A stretch of DNA of 64,000 bases, taken from contig NZ_DIIM01000009.1 of assembly GCF_002420705.1 (NCBI RefSeq), forward strand, positions 1 through 64,000. The letters run 5' to 3'. The stretch is from Sphingobacterium sp. UBA5670. GTDB lineage: Bacteria; Bacteroidota; Bacteroidia; Sphingobacteriales; Sphingobacteriaceae. Below the pieces are notes generated by a model, which was given only the letters and a program-made list of their open reading frames with translations, had not been told where the DNA came from and did no database searches. This document shows positions 55,588 through 63,874 of this stretch, piece by piece. Position 1 is the first letter of the stretch. Each line of letters starts with the position of its first letter. The position numbers and the translations under genes are program-made.

Positions 55588-55982
55588 TACGAAAACGTTA
55601 TAGAAATAGGCATTTGTAATGAAATTGGAAGCTGATTGGATCTGGTCCGATCTGATCTGACAGGCTAAGCGTTTGAGTTACCACTTTAACAGCTAGGAAG
55701 TGGACTTAGTAGGGTGTTTAAAATGGAGTTGTCAAGTAGTTTTAGGTAGAAAATCTGGGAAAATCGGTTAAAAAGGTTGTTTTTCAGCTGTTTTTTTAGT
55801 ATTTTGGGGTAATTTGCTTCTTTTAGCCCATTCCGTCAGATACCTGCGGATTCGTTTAAGATTGATTTTTTGGGTAAATTTGTATTTTAGTAGCTAAGGG
55901 CTAACGCTGTTTTTCTGAAAGCGTTTTGTTTTTATTGATTCGTTTTTCTTTTTAGAGGTATCAATGAACTCGTTGCACTTGG

Positions 55983-56051
55983 TTATTGGCAAGAAAGAAC
56001 CTTTTTTGTTTCCATCACTTTTGTGGCATACAAAATTTTGGAGGTTTTATT
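55983..56051 (+). repeat. Dispersed palindromic repeat, copy F
   Basis: TTATTG, AAGAAAGAACCTT, GTTTCCAT and GAGGTTTTATT line up with the copy at 43945-44015 over about 70 bases. It lies just upstream of the KhtT-like gene. Confidence 0.5.
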
Positions 56052-56077
56052 ATCAGTATTTATTTAAATAGAAGATT

Positions 56078-56557
56078 ATGTCTATTGTAAGAGAGTCCGA
56101 TCTGATTGGAATTGGAAAAAAATTTCAAATTGAAACCGATGCTGGAGACAACATGGTTGTTGTTATCCATGACGATGGCAGACGGGAACTTTATCGCTAT
56201 GATGACGAGGAGCACGAGTCACGTTGCGTTATGACACTAAATGACGATGAATCTCGTCAGATCGCAGGTATTATTGGTGGCCTTTCCTACAAGCCAAAGG
56301 CTTTGGAGACAATTGAGGTTGCTTTGGACGATTTACGTATTGAATGGTACAAAGTGGAGGGTAAAAATGAGGGTGCCGGAAAGACAATCGGTGAACTGGA
56401 AGTTCGTCAGCGTACCGGTGCTTCGATCATTGCTGGCATACGGGATGATGACACGGTTATCAATCCTGGACCATCTTATTTGATTAGCCCGGGTACAACC
56501 CTCGTCATTGCCGGAAAGAAGAATAATATCAAACTTTTAAAGGAAATTTTACTGTAA
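56078..56557 (+). CDS. RCK_C-domain regulatory subunit of a cation/proton antiporter (KhtT-like)
   Basis: A 159-residue cytoplasmic protein. The N-terminal part (about 1-65) resembles KhtT-type proteins (SIVRESDLIGIGKKFQIETDAGDNMVVVIHDDGRRELYRYD). The C-terminal half (about 70-159) is a TrkA-C/RCK_C domain (GELEVRQRTGASIIAGIRDDDTVINPGPSYLISPGTTLVIAGKKNNI). In Bacillus subtilis KhtT gates the K+(NH4+)/H+ antiporter KhtU. The antiporter gene follows after 3 bases here, so the same partnership is likely. RCK_C domains of this type can bind nucleotides such as c-di-AMP; no ligand is shown here. Confidence 0.88.
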   Translation: MSIVRESDLIGIGKKFQIETDAGDNMVVVIHDDGRRELYRYDDEEHESRCVMTLNDDESRQIAGIIGGLSYKPKALETIEVALDDLRIEWYKVEGKNEGAGKTIGELEVRQRTGASIIAGIRDDDTVINPGPSYLISPGTTLVIAGKKNNIKLLKEILL

Positions 56558-56560
56558 TTT

Positions 56561-57802
56561 ATGCTATCACATACCTTAATTCTGGAAATTGGAATCGCTG
56601 TAGGACTGGTTGCCATTGTTGGCTTAATCGCCAATAAACTTAAGTTTTCTGTTATTCCGTTTTTCATCATCATAGGTATGGTGTTAGGTCAGCACGCTCC
56701 GCAAATTGGCATGGTGGATTTGACATTTACAGAAAGTAAGCCCTTTATAGATTTCATGGGGCGACTAGGCGTCTTGTTCCTGCTGTTCTACCTTGGCCTT
56801 GAGTTTTCAGTCAATCGGCTTATTAAATCCGGTAAAGCAATTGTGACCGGAGGGACAATTTATGTCTTATTGAATTTTACCTCAGGTTTGTTGATCGGGT
56901 GGCTAATGGATATGCCATTTAAAGAAATGATGGTGCTATGTGGTATTATGACAAGTTCATCCACCGCGATTGTTGCAAAGGTTCTGACAGATCTTAAACG
57001 TACGGCCAACCCTGAGACGGAGGTAATTATGGGGATGATTATGTTCGATGATCTTTTTATCGCAATGCATATCTCCTTCCTTTCGGGTCTGATACTGACG
57101 GGGAGCAGTTCGTTTTGGACAGTTGCCGGTACTTCACTGCTTGCCTTGGGATTTATATTGACCTTTTTGATCTTGGGCAGAAAACTGGTGCCTTCGATCG
57201 ACCGTCTATTGAAAGAGAAAACTTCCGAATTATTCATATTGATCATCTTTGCGCTCCTTTTTATTGTCGCGGGATTTTCCGAAACGATTCATGTGGCAGA
57301 GGCTATTGGCGCGTTGATGGCCGGATTGGTGCTGGCGGATTCGCAATACATCAAAAAGATCGAATCAATGGTGCTGCCTTATAAGGATTTTTTTGGCGCC
57401 ATGTTTTTCTTTAGTTTCGGATTGTCCATTGATATTATGTCGCTTGGAGGTGCTGTATTGTGGGCCTCGATTGCAGCGCTGGTAACGGTGATGGGCAATC
57501 TTGCTTCGGGATATTTTGCAGCTAAATTTTCGGGTATGAAACCAAAAACCTCATTTGATATTGGCTTTACTTTGTCTGCGCGGGGAGAATTTTCCATTAT
57601 TATGGCGAATATTGGTAAAGCTGGAGCTCTATTACCGGTTATTCAATCCTTTGTAGTCGTATATGTGCTCATTCTTTCCATTGTGTCCCCACTATTGACC
57701 AAGGAGTCTCGTAACCTGTGGAAATTACTTTTCGGTGCGGATGCCAATAGCGCCAAGCCTTTGAAAAAGTTGAGTGATCTGGAAAATAATCAGGGAAGGT
57801 AA
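56561..57802 (+). CDS. CPA2-family cation/proton antiporter (KhtU-like)
   Basis: A 413-residue, about 12-helix antiporter of the CPA2 family. Typical segments are FVGRLGVLFLLFYLGLEFSVNRL-like helix 3, CGIMTSSSTAIVAKVL, EVIMGMIMFDDLFIAMHISFL with the acidic ion-binding pair, and DIGFTLSARGEFSIIMANIG with its conserved Arg. It probably exchanges K+ (or another monovalent cation) for protons at the inner membrane, controlled by the upstream KhtT-like subunit. There is no RCK_N domain fused to the C-terminus, consistent with a separate regulator. Confidence 0.9.
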   Translation: MLSHTLILEIGIAVGLVAIVGLIANKLKFSVIPFFIIIGMVLGQHAPQIGMVDLTFTESKPFIDFMGRLGVLFLLFYLGLEFSVNRLIKSGKAIVTGGTIYVLLNFTSGLLIGWLMDMPFKEMMVLCGIMTSSSTAIVAKVLTDLKRTANPETEVIMGMIMFDDLFIAMHISFLSGLILTGSSSFWTVAGTSLLALGFILTFLILGRKLVPSIDRLLKEKTSELFILIIFALLFIVAGFSETIHVAEAIGALMAGLVLADSQYIKKIESMVLPYKDFFGAMFFFSFGLSIDIMSLGGAVLWASIAALVTVMGNLASGYFAAKFSGMKPKTSFDIGFTLSARGEFSIIMANIGKAGALLPVIQSFVVVYVLILSIVSPLLTKESRNLWKLLFGADANSAKPLKKLSDLENNQGR

Positions 57803-57936
57803 ACCCATGGATAGGCTACAGCTTTTTGTGGGTTGGTCACAAAATAGCTGGTGCTAAAAAAATCAAGCCAAACTTTTTGAGCATCTAAAGCTCAAACGAT
57901 CTTTTAGAAGAGGTATATAGAATATATAAACAAAAC

Positions 57937-57968
57937 AGGGCTATCCATTATTTTTGAATAGCCCTCTT
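57937..57968. terminator. Hairpin terminator between convergent genes
   Basis: AGGGCTAT (57937-57944) pairs with ATAGCCCT (57958-57965), followed by T residues on the plus strand and flanked by A residues on the left. It ends the antiporter operon and probably the SufT-like gene too. Confidence 0.75.
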
Positions 57969-57989
57969 TGTATGATCAGCCAGTGAATT

Positions 57990-58319
57990 TTATAAAAACC
58001 CTAACTCTAGTTTTGCTTCTTCGGACATCATATCTTTGGTCCAGGGTGGGTCGAACGTCAATTCGACTAATGCTTCTTTGACTCCTTCAACGCCAGCAAC
58101 TTTTTCCTGTACTTCATTCATGATTTCGCCAGCTACCGGACAGCCCGGAGCAGTTAGCGTCATCACGATCTTTGCAATACCTTCTTCCTTGGTAATGATT
58201 TCATAGACAAGCCCCAGATCTACAATATTTGCAGGTTTTAGCTCGGGATCATAAATTGTTTCCAGTACAGCTTGGATCTGCGGTGCTAGACCCAGTTTAT
58301 CTAATACAATGATACTCAT
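57990..58319 (-). CDS. DUF59/SufT-like metal-sulfur cluster assembly factor
   Basis: A 109-residue MIP18-family protein. Signature elements are ETIYDPELKPANIVDLGLVYE (DPE at 24-26) and LTAPGCPVAGEIMNE with the conserved Cys60, then TFDPPWTKDMMSEEAKLELG. In other bacteria such proteins help mature Fe-S enzymes. It is placed behind a glycosyltransferase gene with a 4-base ATGA overlap rather than in a suf cluster. Confidence 0.92.
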   Translation of the reverse strand: MSIIVLDKLGLAPQIQAVLETIYDPELKPANIVDLGLVYEIITKEEGIAKIVMTLTAPGCPVAGEIMNEVQEKVAGVEGVKEALVELTFDPPWTKDMMSEEAKLELGFL

Positions 58320-59485
58320 TTATTCAGTTTTTTATCGTGAATAGCGTCCTGATAGATCGCCAATAATTTATCTTCATTTATTTCAGGAGTAAAATTACTA
58401 AAATAATAAGCTTTGCTGGTCTTTCTTATCTCATCTTTTTCATTTGTCGATTTTGTACTCCAGGCCGTCAGACATTGGATAATATCCATTTTATTGTGGG
58501 GGTCGAAGGTCTGCCCTGTTTTGCCGGGAATGACCAGTTCGGGCAAAGGGCCTAGATTGGAGCAAAGCACGGCAGTCCCGACGGAGTAGGCTTCAAGGAT
58601 AGTGATTGGCATACCTTCAAAACAAATTGAGGGAACGAGCAGCGCCTGTGCATTTGCTATCAGGGGAAGAATTTCAGTCCTCTTTTTAAAGCCTAGGTAG
58701 GAAATATTCGGTTGGTCTTTGATCCGTCGAATGACCTCATCTTCGAGCGTGCCGCCGCCAATAATCTGTAATTGAAAATCTGTGCCGATAAAGGCATCAA
58801 TCAGATTTAATATCCCCTTTTCGTCCGAAAGACGACCGACGTAAATAAAATAAGGCGGCGTAATGTCTGGTGTTATTGCAGTAGGAAAAACAAAGTTGGG
58901 TTTAATGTCAAATTGTGTTGATGGAAGTTTTAAAGTTGATCCAACAAAGATTTTTTTTGCAAAGGAGCTTAAGGTGATGTAGCGATTTACCTTTTTCCAA
59001 GTTCCGATTTTACGATGAAACCAATAATTTAGGGCAAGAAGAAATGTTTTGACAGTCGAATTATTAAATGCTTTTTGGCGAACTGCCGTCCAGGGAAACT
59101 TTTCCTGCAATGAGTCCAAAAAAAGGTGGTTGTGGTGATACAACGTTGCCGAAGGGCATAGTAAGCGAAAGTTATGCAAGGTCATGACTTGTGGGATGCC
59201 GAGCTTGGCAATCGTACGCAGAATAATCGGACCCGCTGCATAATGCGTATTGTGAACGTGGACAATGTCCGGTTTAAACGCATGAATTGTTTTCTTAATG
59301 CGCTGTGCTGCACAGATATTCCAAAACGATCCTAAGGTCTGTAATGCGCCCCGCCAGCCTTTTTTATTCTGAAAGGTCAGCGTGTGGACCTCATGTTCCT
59401 GAGCGAGAAGGGAAGATTCCTGCTGGAATACAGTGTCTTCACCACCAGGAGCTTGATAAAATGTATGGATAATCAGTATGCGCAT
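58316..59485 (-). CDS. Family 4 glycosyltransferase
   Basis: A 389-residue GT-B glycosyltransferase from the ATG at 59485 (MRILIIHTFYQAPGGEDTVFQQE). The N-terminal acceptor domain and DIVHVHNTHYAAGPIIL are typical. The C-terminal GT4 nucleotide-sugar domain has FIYVGRLSDEKGILNLIDAF, LQIIGGGTLEDEV, SYLGFKKRTEILPLIANAQALLVPSICFEGMPITILEAYSVGTAVLCSNLG with the E-x7-E motif. It likely builds a surface polysaccharide or glycolipid; donor and acceptor are unknown. It is an isolated transferase, translationally coupled to the SufT-like gene. Confidence 0.92.
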   Translation of the reverse strand: MRILIIHTFYQAPGGEDTVFQQESSLLAQEHEVHTLTFQNKKGWRGALQTLGSFWNICAAQRIKKTIHAFKPDIVHVHNTHYAAGPIILRTIAKLGIPQVMTLHNFRLLCPSATLYHHNHLFLDSLQEKFPWTAVRQKAFNNSTVKTFLLALNYWFHRKIGTWKKVNRYITLSSFAKKIFVGSTLKLPSTQFDIKPNFVFPTAITPDITPPYFIYVGRLSDEKGILNLIDAFIGTDFQLQIIGGGTLEDEVIRRIKDQPNISYLGFKKRTEILPLIANAQALLVPSICFEGMPITILEAYSVGTAVLCSNLGPLPELVIPGKTGQTFDPHNKMDIIQCLTAWSTKSTNEKDEIRKTSKAYYFSNFTPEINEDKLLAIYQDAIHDKKLNK

Positions 59486-59542
59486 AATAAAAGACTTATA
59501 CAAATGTACAATTTTGGGGTGACTTCCTTTAACGGGACAAAA

Positions 59543-59574
59543 TTGCCATTTCTATATGATTATTGCTATATTCG
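59543..59574 (+). promoter_or_regulatory. Probable promoter of the polyprenyl synthase gene
   Basis: TTG (59543-59545), a 21-bp spacer and TATATTCG (59567-59574) approximate the TTTG/TAnnTTTG pair. The predicted start of transcription is about 15 bases before the ATG at 59597. Confidence 0.5.
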
Positions 59575-59596
59575 CAAGATTCGATCGTAAAGATAT

Positions 59597-60565
59597 ATGC
59601 AACATTTACAACAACTCGTGATAGAGGCGATAGAGACAAGTGAATTTCCTGAAACACCATCAAATTTATATGATCCCATAAGGTATATATTGACTTTGGG
59701 CGGAAAGAGGGTTCGACCGGTGCTGACATTGATGGCCGCCGAATTATTTGGTATGCAGGAGATGGACGAGATTATCCCCGCTGCCAAGGCAGTGGAGTTT
59801 TTTCATAACTTTTCACTGATCCACGACGATCTGATGGATAAAGCTCCTTTAAGACGAGGTAAAACGACAGTTCACGAAAAATGGGATGCTAATATTGCCA
59901 TATTGTCTGGCGATGGACTGTTGGTTAAAGCCTATGAGGAAATCTCAAAGTGTAATCCAATTTACCTTCCTGCGACCCTGAAAATTTTGAGTAAAGTAGC
60001 CATGGAAGTATGTGAAGGGCAACAATTGGATATGGATTATGAAAGCCGAGACACGCTCACGATGCCTGAATATCTGGAGATGATCCGCTTAAAGACTTCG
60101 GTGTTATTGGGTGGAGCATTGCAGCTGGGCGCGATTTTGTCCGGAGCAGATGAAAAGCAGCAGCAGCTGATCTATGAATTTGGCGAGAATGTAGGTTTAG
60201 CATTTCAATTGCAGGACGATATCCTGGATGCTTATGGAGATCCAAATACCTTTGGAAAGATCGTTGGTGGTGATATTATGATCAATAAAAAAACCTATTT
60301 ACTGGTGAAGCTGATGGCGGTGATTTCGGACGAAGATAAGACCGTCTTACAACGTTTATTGGAAGCCTCTATGCAGACTGCTCCGTCAAAAGTAGCTGAT
60401 ATGCTTGCATTATACGAGAAGTATAAAATTAAAACAGCAGCGGACGAATTGAAGGATATCTATACACAGCGGGCTTTTGAAAAAATGGAAGCATTGAATG
60501 TACCAAATGATCGTAAAGAAGCGTTATTAGTGTTGGCAAATAACCTTTTGGTGAGACAGCAATAA
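59597..60565 (+). CDS. Polyprenyl diphosphate synthase
   Basis: A trans-prenyltransferase (322 residues) that extends farnesyl-type diphosphates with isopentenyl diphosphate. The first aspartate-rich motif DDLMD is at 77-81 (FHNFSLIHDDLMD) and the second DDILD at 207-211. GGKRVRPVLTLMAAELFG and the GDGLLVKAYEEISK segment are family signatures. The product is probably the side chain of menaquinone (octaprenyl-like), but the exact chain length cannot be read by eye. It is monocistronic and divergent from the glycosyltransferase. Confidence 0.93.
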   Translation: MQHLQQLVIEAIETSEFPETPSNLYDPIRYILTLGGKRVRPVLTLMAAELFGMQEMDEIIPAAKAVEFFHNFSLIHDDLMDKAPLRRGKTTVHEKWDANIAILSGDGLLVKAYEEISKCNPIYLPATLKILSKVAMEVCEGQQLDMDYESRDTLTMPEYLEMIRLKTSVLLGGALQLGAILSGADEKQQQLIYEFGENVGLAFQLQDDILDAYGDPNTFGKIVGGDIMINKKTYLLVKLMAVISDEDKTVLQRLLEASMQTAPSKVADMLALYEKYKIKTAADELKDIYTQRAFEKMEALNVPNDRKEALLVLANNLLVRQQ

Positions 60566-60649
60566 GTATAAATTCTATTAAAATTTGTATCTTGCCATTA
60601 AATGGTTATTTTGTAGGAAAATAATTAAATAAATTTTTAGATTAAGTTC

Positions 60650-61426
60650 ATGGAGCCTTTAAAAATCACCGTATTTCAAGCATATCTATTCTGGGAAAAT
60701 ATAGAGAAAAATCTAAATAATCTCGCGCTGAGACTTTCATCGCTGCGTGAGAAGACAGATGTTATTATTCTCCCCGAAATGTTTAATACAGGCTTCACGA
60801 ATAATGTTGAAAAATGTGCTGAACCTGCAAACGGCCCCACTACGAGGTGGTTATTTGAAATGGCAAGCTCGCTTAATTGTGTTGTTGCCGGCTCATTGAT
60901 CATTGAAGAAGGTGGGAAATATTATAACCGTTTTGTCTGGATGTTTCCTGATGGGAAATATGTTAAATATGATAAACGCCATCTTTTTGGATTGTCAAAA
61001 GAAAGCGAATACTTCGAGCCGGGTAATGAGCGCATCTTAGTCGATATTAAAGGATGGAAAATTTGCCCGATGATATGCTACGACCTTAGATTCCCAGTCT
61101 GGTCTAAAAATCAAAATGGAGCATACGATATCTTAGTTTATACAGCAAGCTGGCCTGATAAGCGCTCTGCACACTGGAGAGCTCTTATTCCTGCTCGTGC
61201 CATAGAAAATCAGGCCTATGTCGTTGGTGTGAACCGTGTGGGGCACGACGGTAATGACATATACTATTCCGGCGGTTCAATGTGTATATCTCCACTTGGT
61301 GACGTGGTGTATTATAAACCGGAAGATGAGGATCTGTATACGTTTACGTTAAATCCGAATGATCTATTGGAGGCGCGTGAGAAATTTCCTTTCCTGAAAG
61401 ACTCTGATTCTTTTACTATCGGCTAA
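60650..61426 (+). CDS. Nitrilase-family amidohydrolase (omega-amidase YafV-like)
   Basis: A 258-residue carbon-nitrogen hydrolase. The catalytic triad is visible as Glu43 (ILPEMFNTGF), Lys109 (YDKRHLFG) and Cys143 (PMICYDLRFPVW). The surrounding sequences, including YTASWPDKRSAHWRALIPARAIENQAYVVGVNRVG, match omega-amidases that deaminate alpha-ketoglutaramate or alpha-ketosuccinamate, a repair of transaminase side products. Located 84 bases after the prenyl synthase, possibly in the same transcript. Confidence 0.93.
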   Translation: MEPLKITVFQAYLFWENIEKNLNNLALRLSSLREKTDVIILPEMFNTGFTNNVEKCAEPANGPTTRWLFEMASSLNCVVAGSLIIEEGGKYYNRFVWMFPDGKYVKYDKRHLFGLSKESEYFEPGNERILVDIKGWKICPMICYDLRFPVWSKNQNGAYDILVYTASWPDKRSAHWRALIPARAIENQAYVVGVNRVGHDGNDIYYSGGSMCISPLGDVVYYKPEDEDLYTFTLNPNDLLEAREKFPFLKDSDSFTIG

Positions 61427-61519
61427 CTCCCTCTAAAATAGGTATAATTGCAAGCATTTATTTTGTTTCTATCCTTTTTATTTATTAAATTCAGTCTAGT
61501 ATAAATCAAATTTTTATGA

Positions 61520-61552
61520 TTTATCAACATCTACTGATGACATGTTGATAAA
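61520..61552. repeat. 11-bp perfect inverted repeat
   Basis: TTTATCAACAT (61520-61530) pairs with ATGTTGATAAA (61542-61552), with an 11-nt loop. It lies 141 bases upstream of the MarR-family gene. TTATCAACA also occurs in the cluster at 32255-32263. It could be an operator, or a DnaA-box pair. Confidence 0.55.
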
Positions 61553-61692
61553 ATTTTGTTTGAGAGAGCTATATTAAAGCGTACTTTAGGCTAACTATTG
61601 GCTAAAATACGTTTAGTTTCTTCTCATGTTGTATGAAAGACGGCGTGTTATTATTACAATAAGTTGCGTAAACAACCATAACCATTATTCAT

Positions 61693-62136
61693 ATGTTAGA
61701 CCAAGATTTAGTATCACAAGAGTATTTTTATAATTTCCTAACTGGAAAATACTCAATTGCAGTTATGCGGAGATTACAGCGTAATCTCAAGGAGGCGGGG
61801 TTAAACATTACTTCTGAACAATGGAGTATCATGTATAACCTGTGGGTAGAAGAGGGGCTTACCCAACAGGAACTGGCTATCCGCACATTTCGTGATAAAC
61901 CCAGTGTGACTCGCTTAATTAATAACCTGGAACGGGTAAATCTGGTTATCCGTGTTAATGATAAAAATGATAGACGGTCCAATCTGATCTATCTGACAAA
62001 AACGGGGCGAAAGATGAAAGATGAAGGGATGAAGCAAGCAAAAAACACGATCGAACAAGCTCTAGGGGGATTGGCCGACGATCAGATTGCCTTGTCAAAT
62101 ACGATTCTGCATCGCGTACTGTTTAATCTGAAATAA
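61693..62136 (+). CDS. MarR-family transcriptional regulator
   Basis: A 147-residue winged helix-turn-helix regulator. Its DNA-binding core is at about residues 35-100: ITSEQWSIMYNLWVEEGLTQQELAIRTFRDKPSVTRLINNLERVNLVIRVNDKNDRRSNLIYLTKTGRK, including the wing D-x-R-D-R-R-like motif. MarR proteins usually dimerise and sense small phenolic or oxidative signals. It has no co-transcribed target; direct repeats GGCTAA at 61589 and 61600 and the inverted repeat at 61520 may be autoregulatory sites. Confidence 0.93.
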   Translation: MLDQDLVSQEYFYNFLTGKYSIAVMRRLQRNLKEAGLNITSEQWSIMYNLWVEEGLTQQELAIRTFRDKPSVTRLINNLERVNLVIRVNDKNDRRSNLIYLTKTGRKMKDEGMKQAKNTIEQALGGLADDQIALSNTILHRVLFNLK

Positions 62137-62174
62137 AAGATAGCTAGCTGTCTGACCTTTTTTAGTGTCTAACC

Positions 62175-62242
62175 TATCGACCAGCAAGAACCTTCGTTTG
62201 CTTTCATTGCGGTTGGTGCCTGTAAAGGCATGAAGATTTTGT
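62175..62242 (+). repeat. Dispersed palindromic repeat, copy C
   Basis: It shares GACCAG-AAGAACCTTC, TTTCAT, TGCC and ATGAAG-TTTT with copies A and B. The right arm has GAAGATT instead of GAAGGTT. Confidence 0.5.
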
Positions 62243-62261
62243 AAGGAAAGTCTAAAGACAT

Positions 62262-62302
62262 AAAAAGTCCCCTATGTAAGAAGAACATAGGGGACTTTTT
62301 TA
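62262..62302. terminator. Bidirectional terminator between marR and glutamate-synthase-like genes
   Basis: A perfect 16-bp stem (62262-62277 with 62285-62300) with a 7-nt loop, A5 on the left and T5 on the right. Confidence 0.93.
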
Positions 62303-62317
62303 TAGGATCGTTGAGTA

Positions 62318-63874
62318 TTAATCTTCAAAGAGCTTGCTTTCGAAATCTGTATGGCTGTTGACCAATTTGCCTTCCGTTCCGAAATAGATTTCTTGAAAGC
62401 TTAGTGTCCGGATGGCATCCACTTTACGATAAAATTTATCGGCCGATACATCCGATAGGGTCTTGAAACCACAAGCTTCCATAATTTCCACCGTAGCACG
62501 TAAGGTGTTGCGGTGAAACTGAGCGACACGTACATATTTATCGTTTACATCGAGTCCTTTGTATAAGTGTGGTTGTTGGGTGGCAACACCAACCGGGCAG
62601 ACGTCTTCATTACATTTTAGTGCTTGAATGCAACCCAATGCGAACATCATGCCTCGGGCGCTATAACAAGCATCTGCGCCTAAGGCGATGACTTTCAATA
62701 TGTCAAAACCGGTTACAATACGGCTTGACACGATGACCTTGACATGTTTTTTTAAACCAAAAGCAATCAGGGTTTTTGTTACGAACGCCAATGCATCGTA
62801 CAGTGGCATCCCTAAGTTATCTGTAAACTCTAGCGGAGCAGCTCCGGTACCACCTTCTGATCCATCTACTGAAATAAAGTCTGGGAAGATCTGCGTGTTT
62901 TGCATGGCATGACAGATGTCGATAAACTCATGTTTGTCGCCGATACAAATTTTAAAGCCGATAGGTTTCCCACCAGAGAGTTCACGCATTTGCTGCAAGA
63001 AGTGCATCATTTCAGTTGGCGAGGAGAAAGCGCTATGTGCTGGAGGCGACATCACGTCTGTTCCAGGGATGACGTGACGGATAGCAGCGACCTCAGGGGT
63101 GTTTTTCGCGGCTGGAAGAATACCTCCGTGGCCAGGTTTGGCCCCTTGAGAGAGTTTCAGCTCGATCATCTTGACGTTTTCACGATTTGATTTTTCTCTG
63201 AAAAGTTCCGGATCAAATTTTCCCTCCTTATTACGACAGCCAAAATATCCTGTACCGACCTGCCAAATTAAATCACCACCGTTGTTGTGGTAGTCACTGA
63301 TTCCTCCTTCGCCGGTATTGTGAGCAAAATTTTGAAGAGCAGCACCTTTATTAAGCGCCGTAATCGCTGTTTTACTCAAAGCGCCATAACTCATTGCCGA
63401 GATGTTGAACACACTTAGGCTATAAGGCTTTTTACAGGCCGCATTTCCAACGATGGTACGTAGATCGTGGTTTTCGATATGACAAGGGAAAACAGAGTGC
63501 GCAGCCCATTCGTTGCCCACAGCCTGCGGATCAGTCTGCATACCAAATGCTACAGTTTCACGCTGATTTTTAGCACGTTGATAGACGATTGAACGCTGTC
63601 TTCTGTTAAATGGACGTCCATCCATGTCCGATTCCCAAAAATATTGTCTCAGCTCCGGACGGATAGATTCGAAGATATAACGGAAATATCCCACCAAAGG
63701 ATAATTACGTAGAATGGCGTGTTTGGTCTGGAAACTATGGTATAACGCGATCAATAGCAATGGAAATGGGATGATAAGCAGCCAAAACCAGCTTGATGTA
63801 AATATAAATCCAAATGATACAATGATTAAATTAATCACAATCATTATTGAAAGAATGAGTTTTCTAACTTCCAT
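62318..63874 (-). CDS. FMN-binding glutamate-synthase-like protein
   Basis: A 518-residue stand-alone protein equivalent to the FMN and iron-sulfur part of the large glutamate synthase subunit. Two hydrophobic helices (LILSIMIVINLIIVSFGFIF and SWFWLLIIPFPLLLIAL) anchor it to the membrane. The barrel contains LSQGAKPGHGG, SVDGSEGGTGAAP and GADACYSARGMMFALGCIQALKCNEDVCPVGV, the latter with the three-cysteine cluster of 3Fe-4S-type centres. The amidotransferase domain of GltB is absent, so it may use ammonia or another substrate rather than glutamine. The 126 bases to the window end show nothing else. Confidence 0.9.
   Translation of the reverse strand: MEVRKLILSIMIVINLIIVSFGFIFTSSWFWLLIIPFPLLLIALYHSFQTKHAILRNYPLVGYFRYIFESIRPELRQYFWESDMDGRPFNRRQRSIVYQRAKNQRETVAFGMQTDPQAVGNEWAAHSVFPCHIENHDLRTIVGNAACKKPYSLSVFNISAMSYGALSKTAITALNKGAALQNFAHNTGEGGISDYHNNGGDLIWQVGTGYFGCRNKEGKFDPELFREKSNRENVKMIELKLSQGAKPGHGGILPAAKNTPEVAAIRHVIPGTDVMSPPAHSAFSSPTEMMHFLQQMRELSGGKPIGFKICIGDKHEFIDICHAMQNTQIFPDFISVDGSEGGTGAAPLEFTDNLGMPLYDALAFVTKTLIAFGLKKHVKVIVSSRIVTGFDILKVIALGADACYSARGMMFALGCIQALKCNEDVCPVGVATQQPHLYKGLDVNDKYVRVAQFHRNTLRATVEIMEACGFKTLSDVSADKFYRKVDAIRTLSFQEIYFGTEGKLVNSHTDFESKLFED

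Larger units (their letters stand above)
55488..56077. other. 590-base gap between divergent SusC and KhtT-like genes
   Basis: No gene. It holds the shared operator at 55565-55587, and a palindromic repeat copy at 55983-56051. The middle (55620-55980) is AT-rich with nothing recognisable. Confidence 0.5.
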
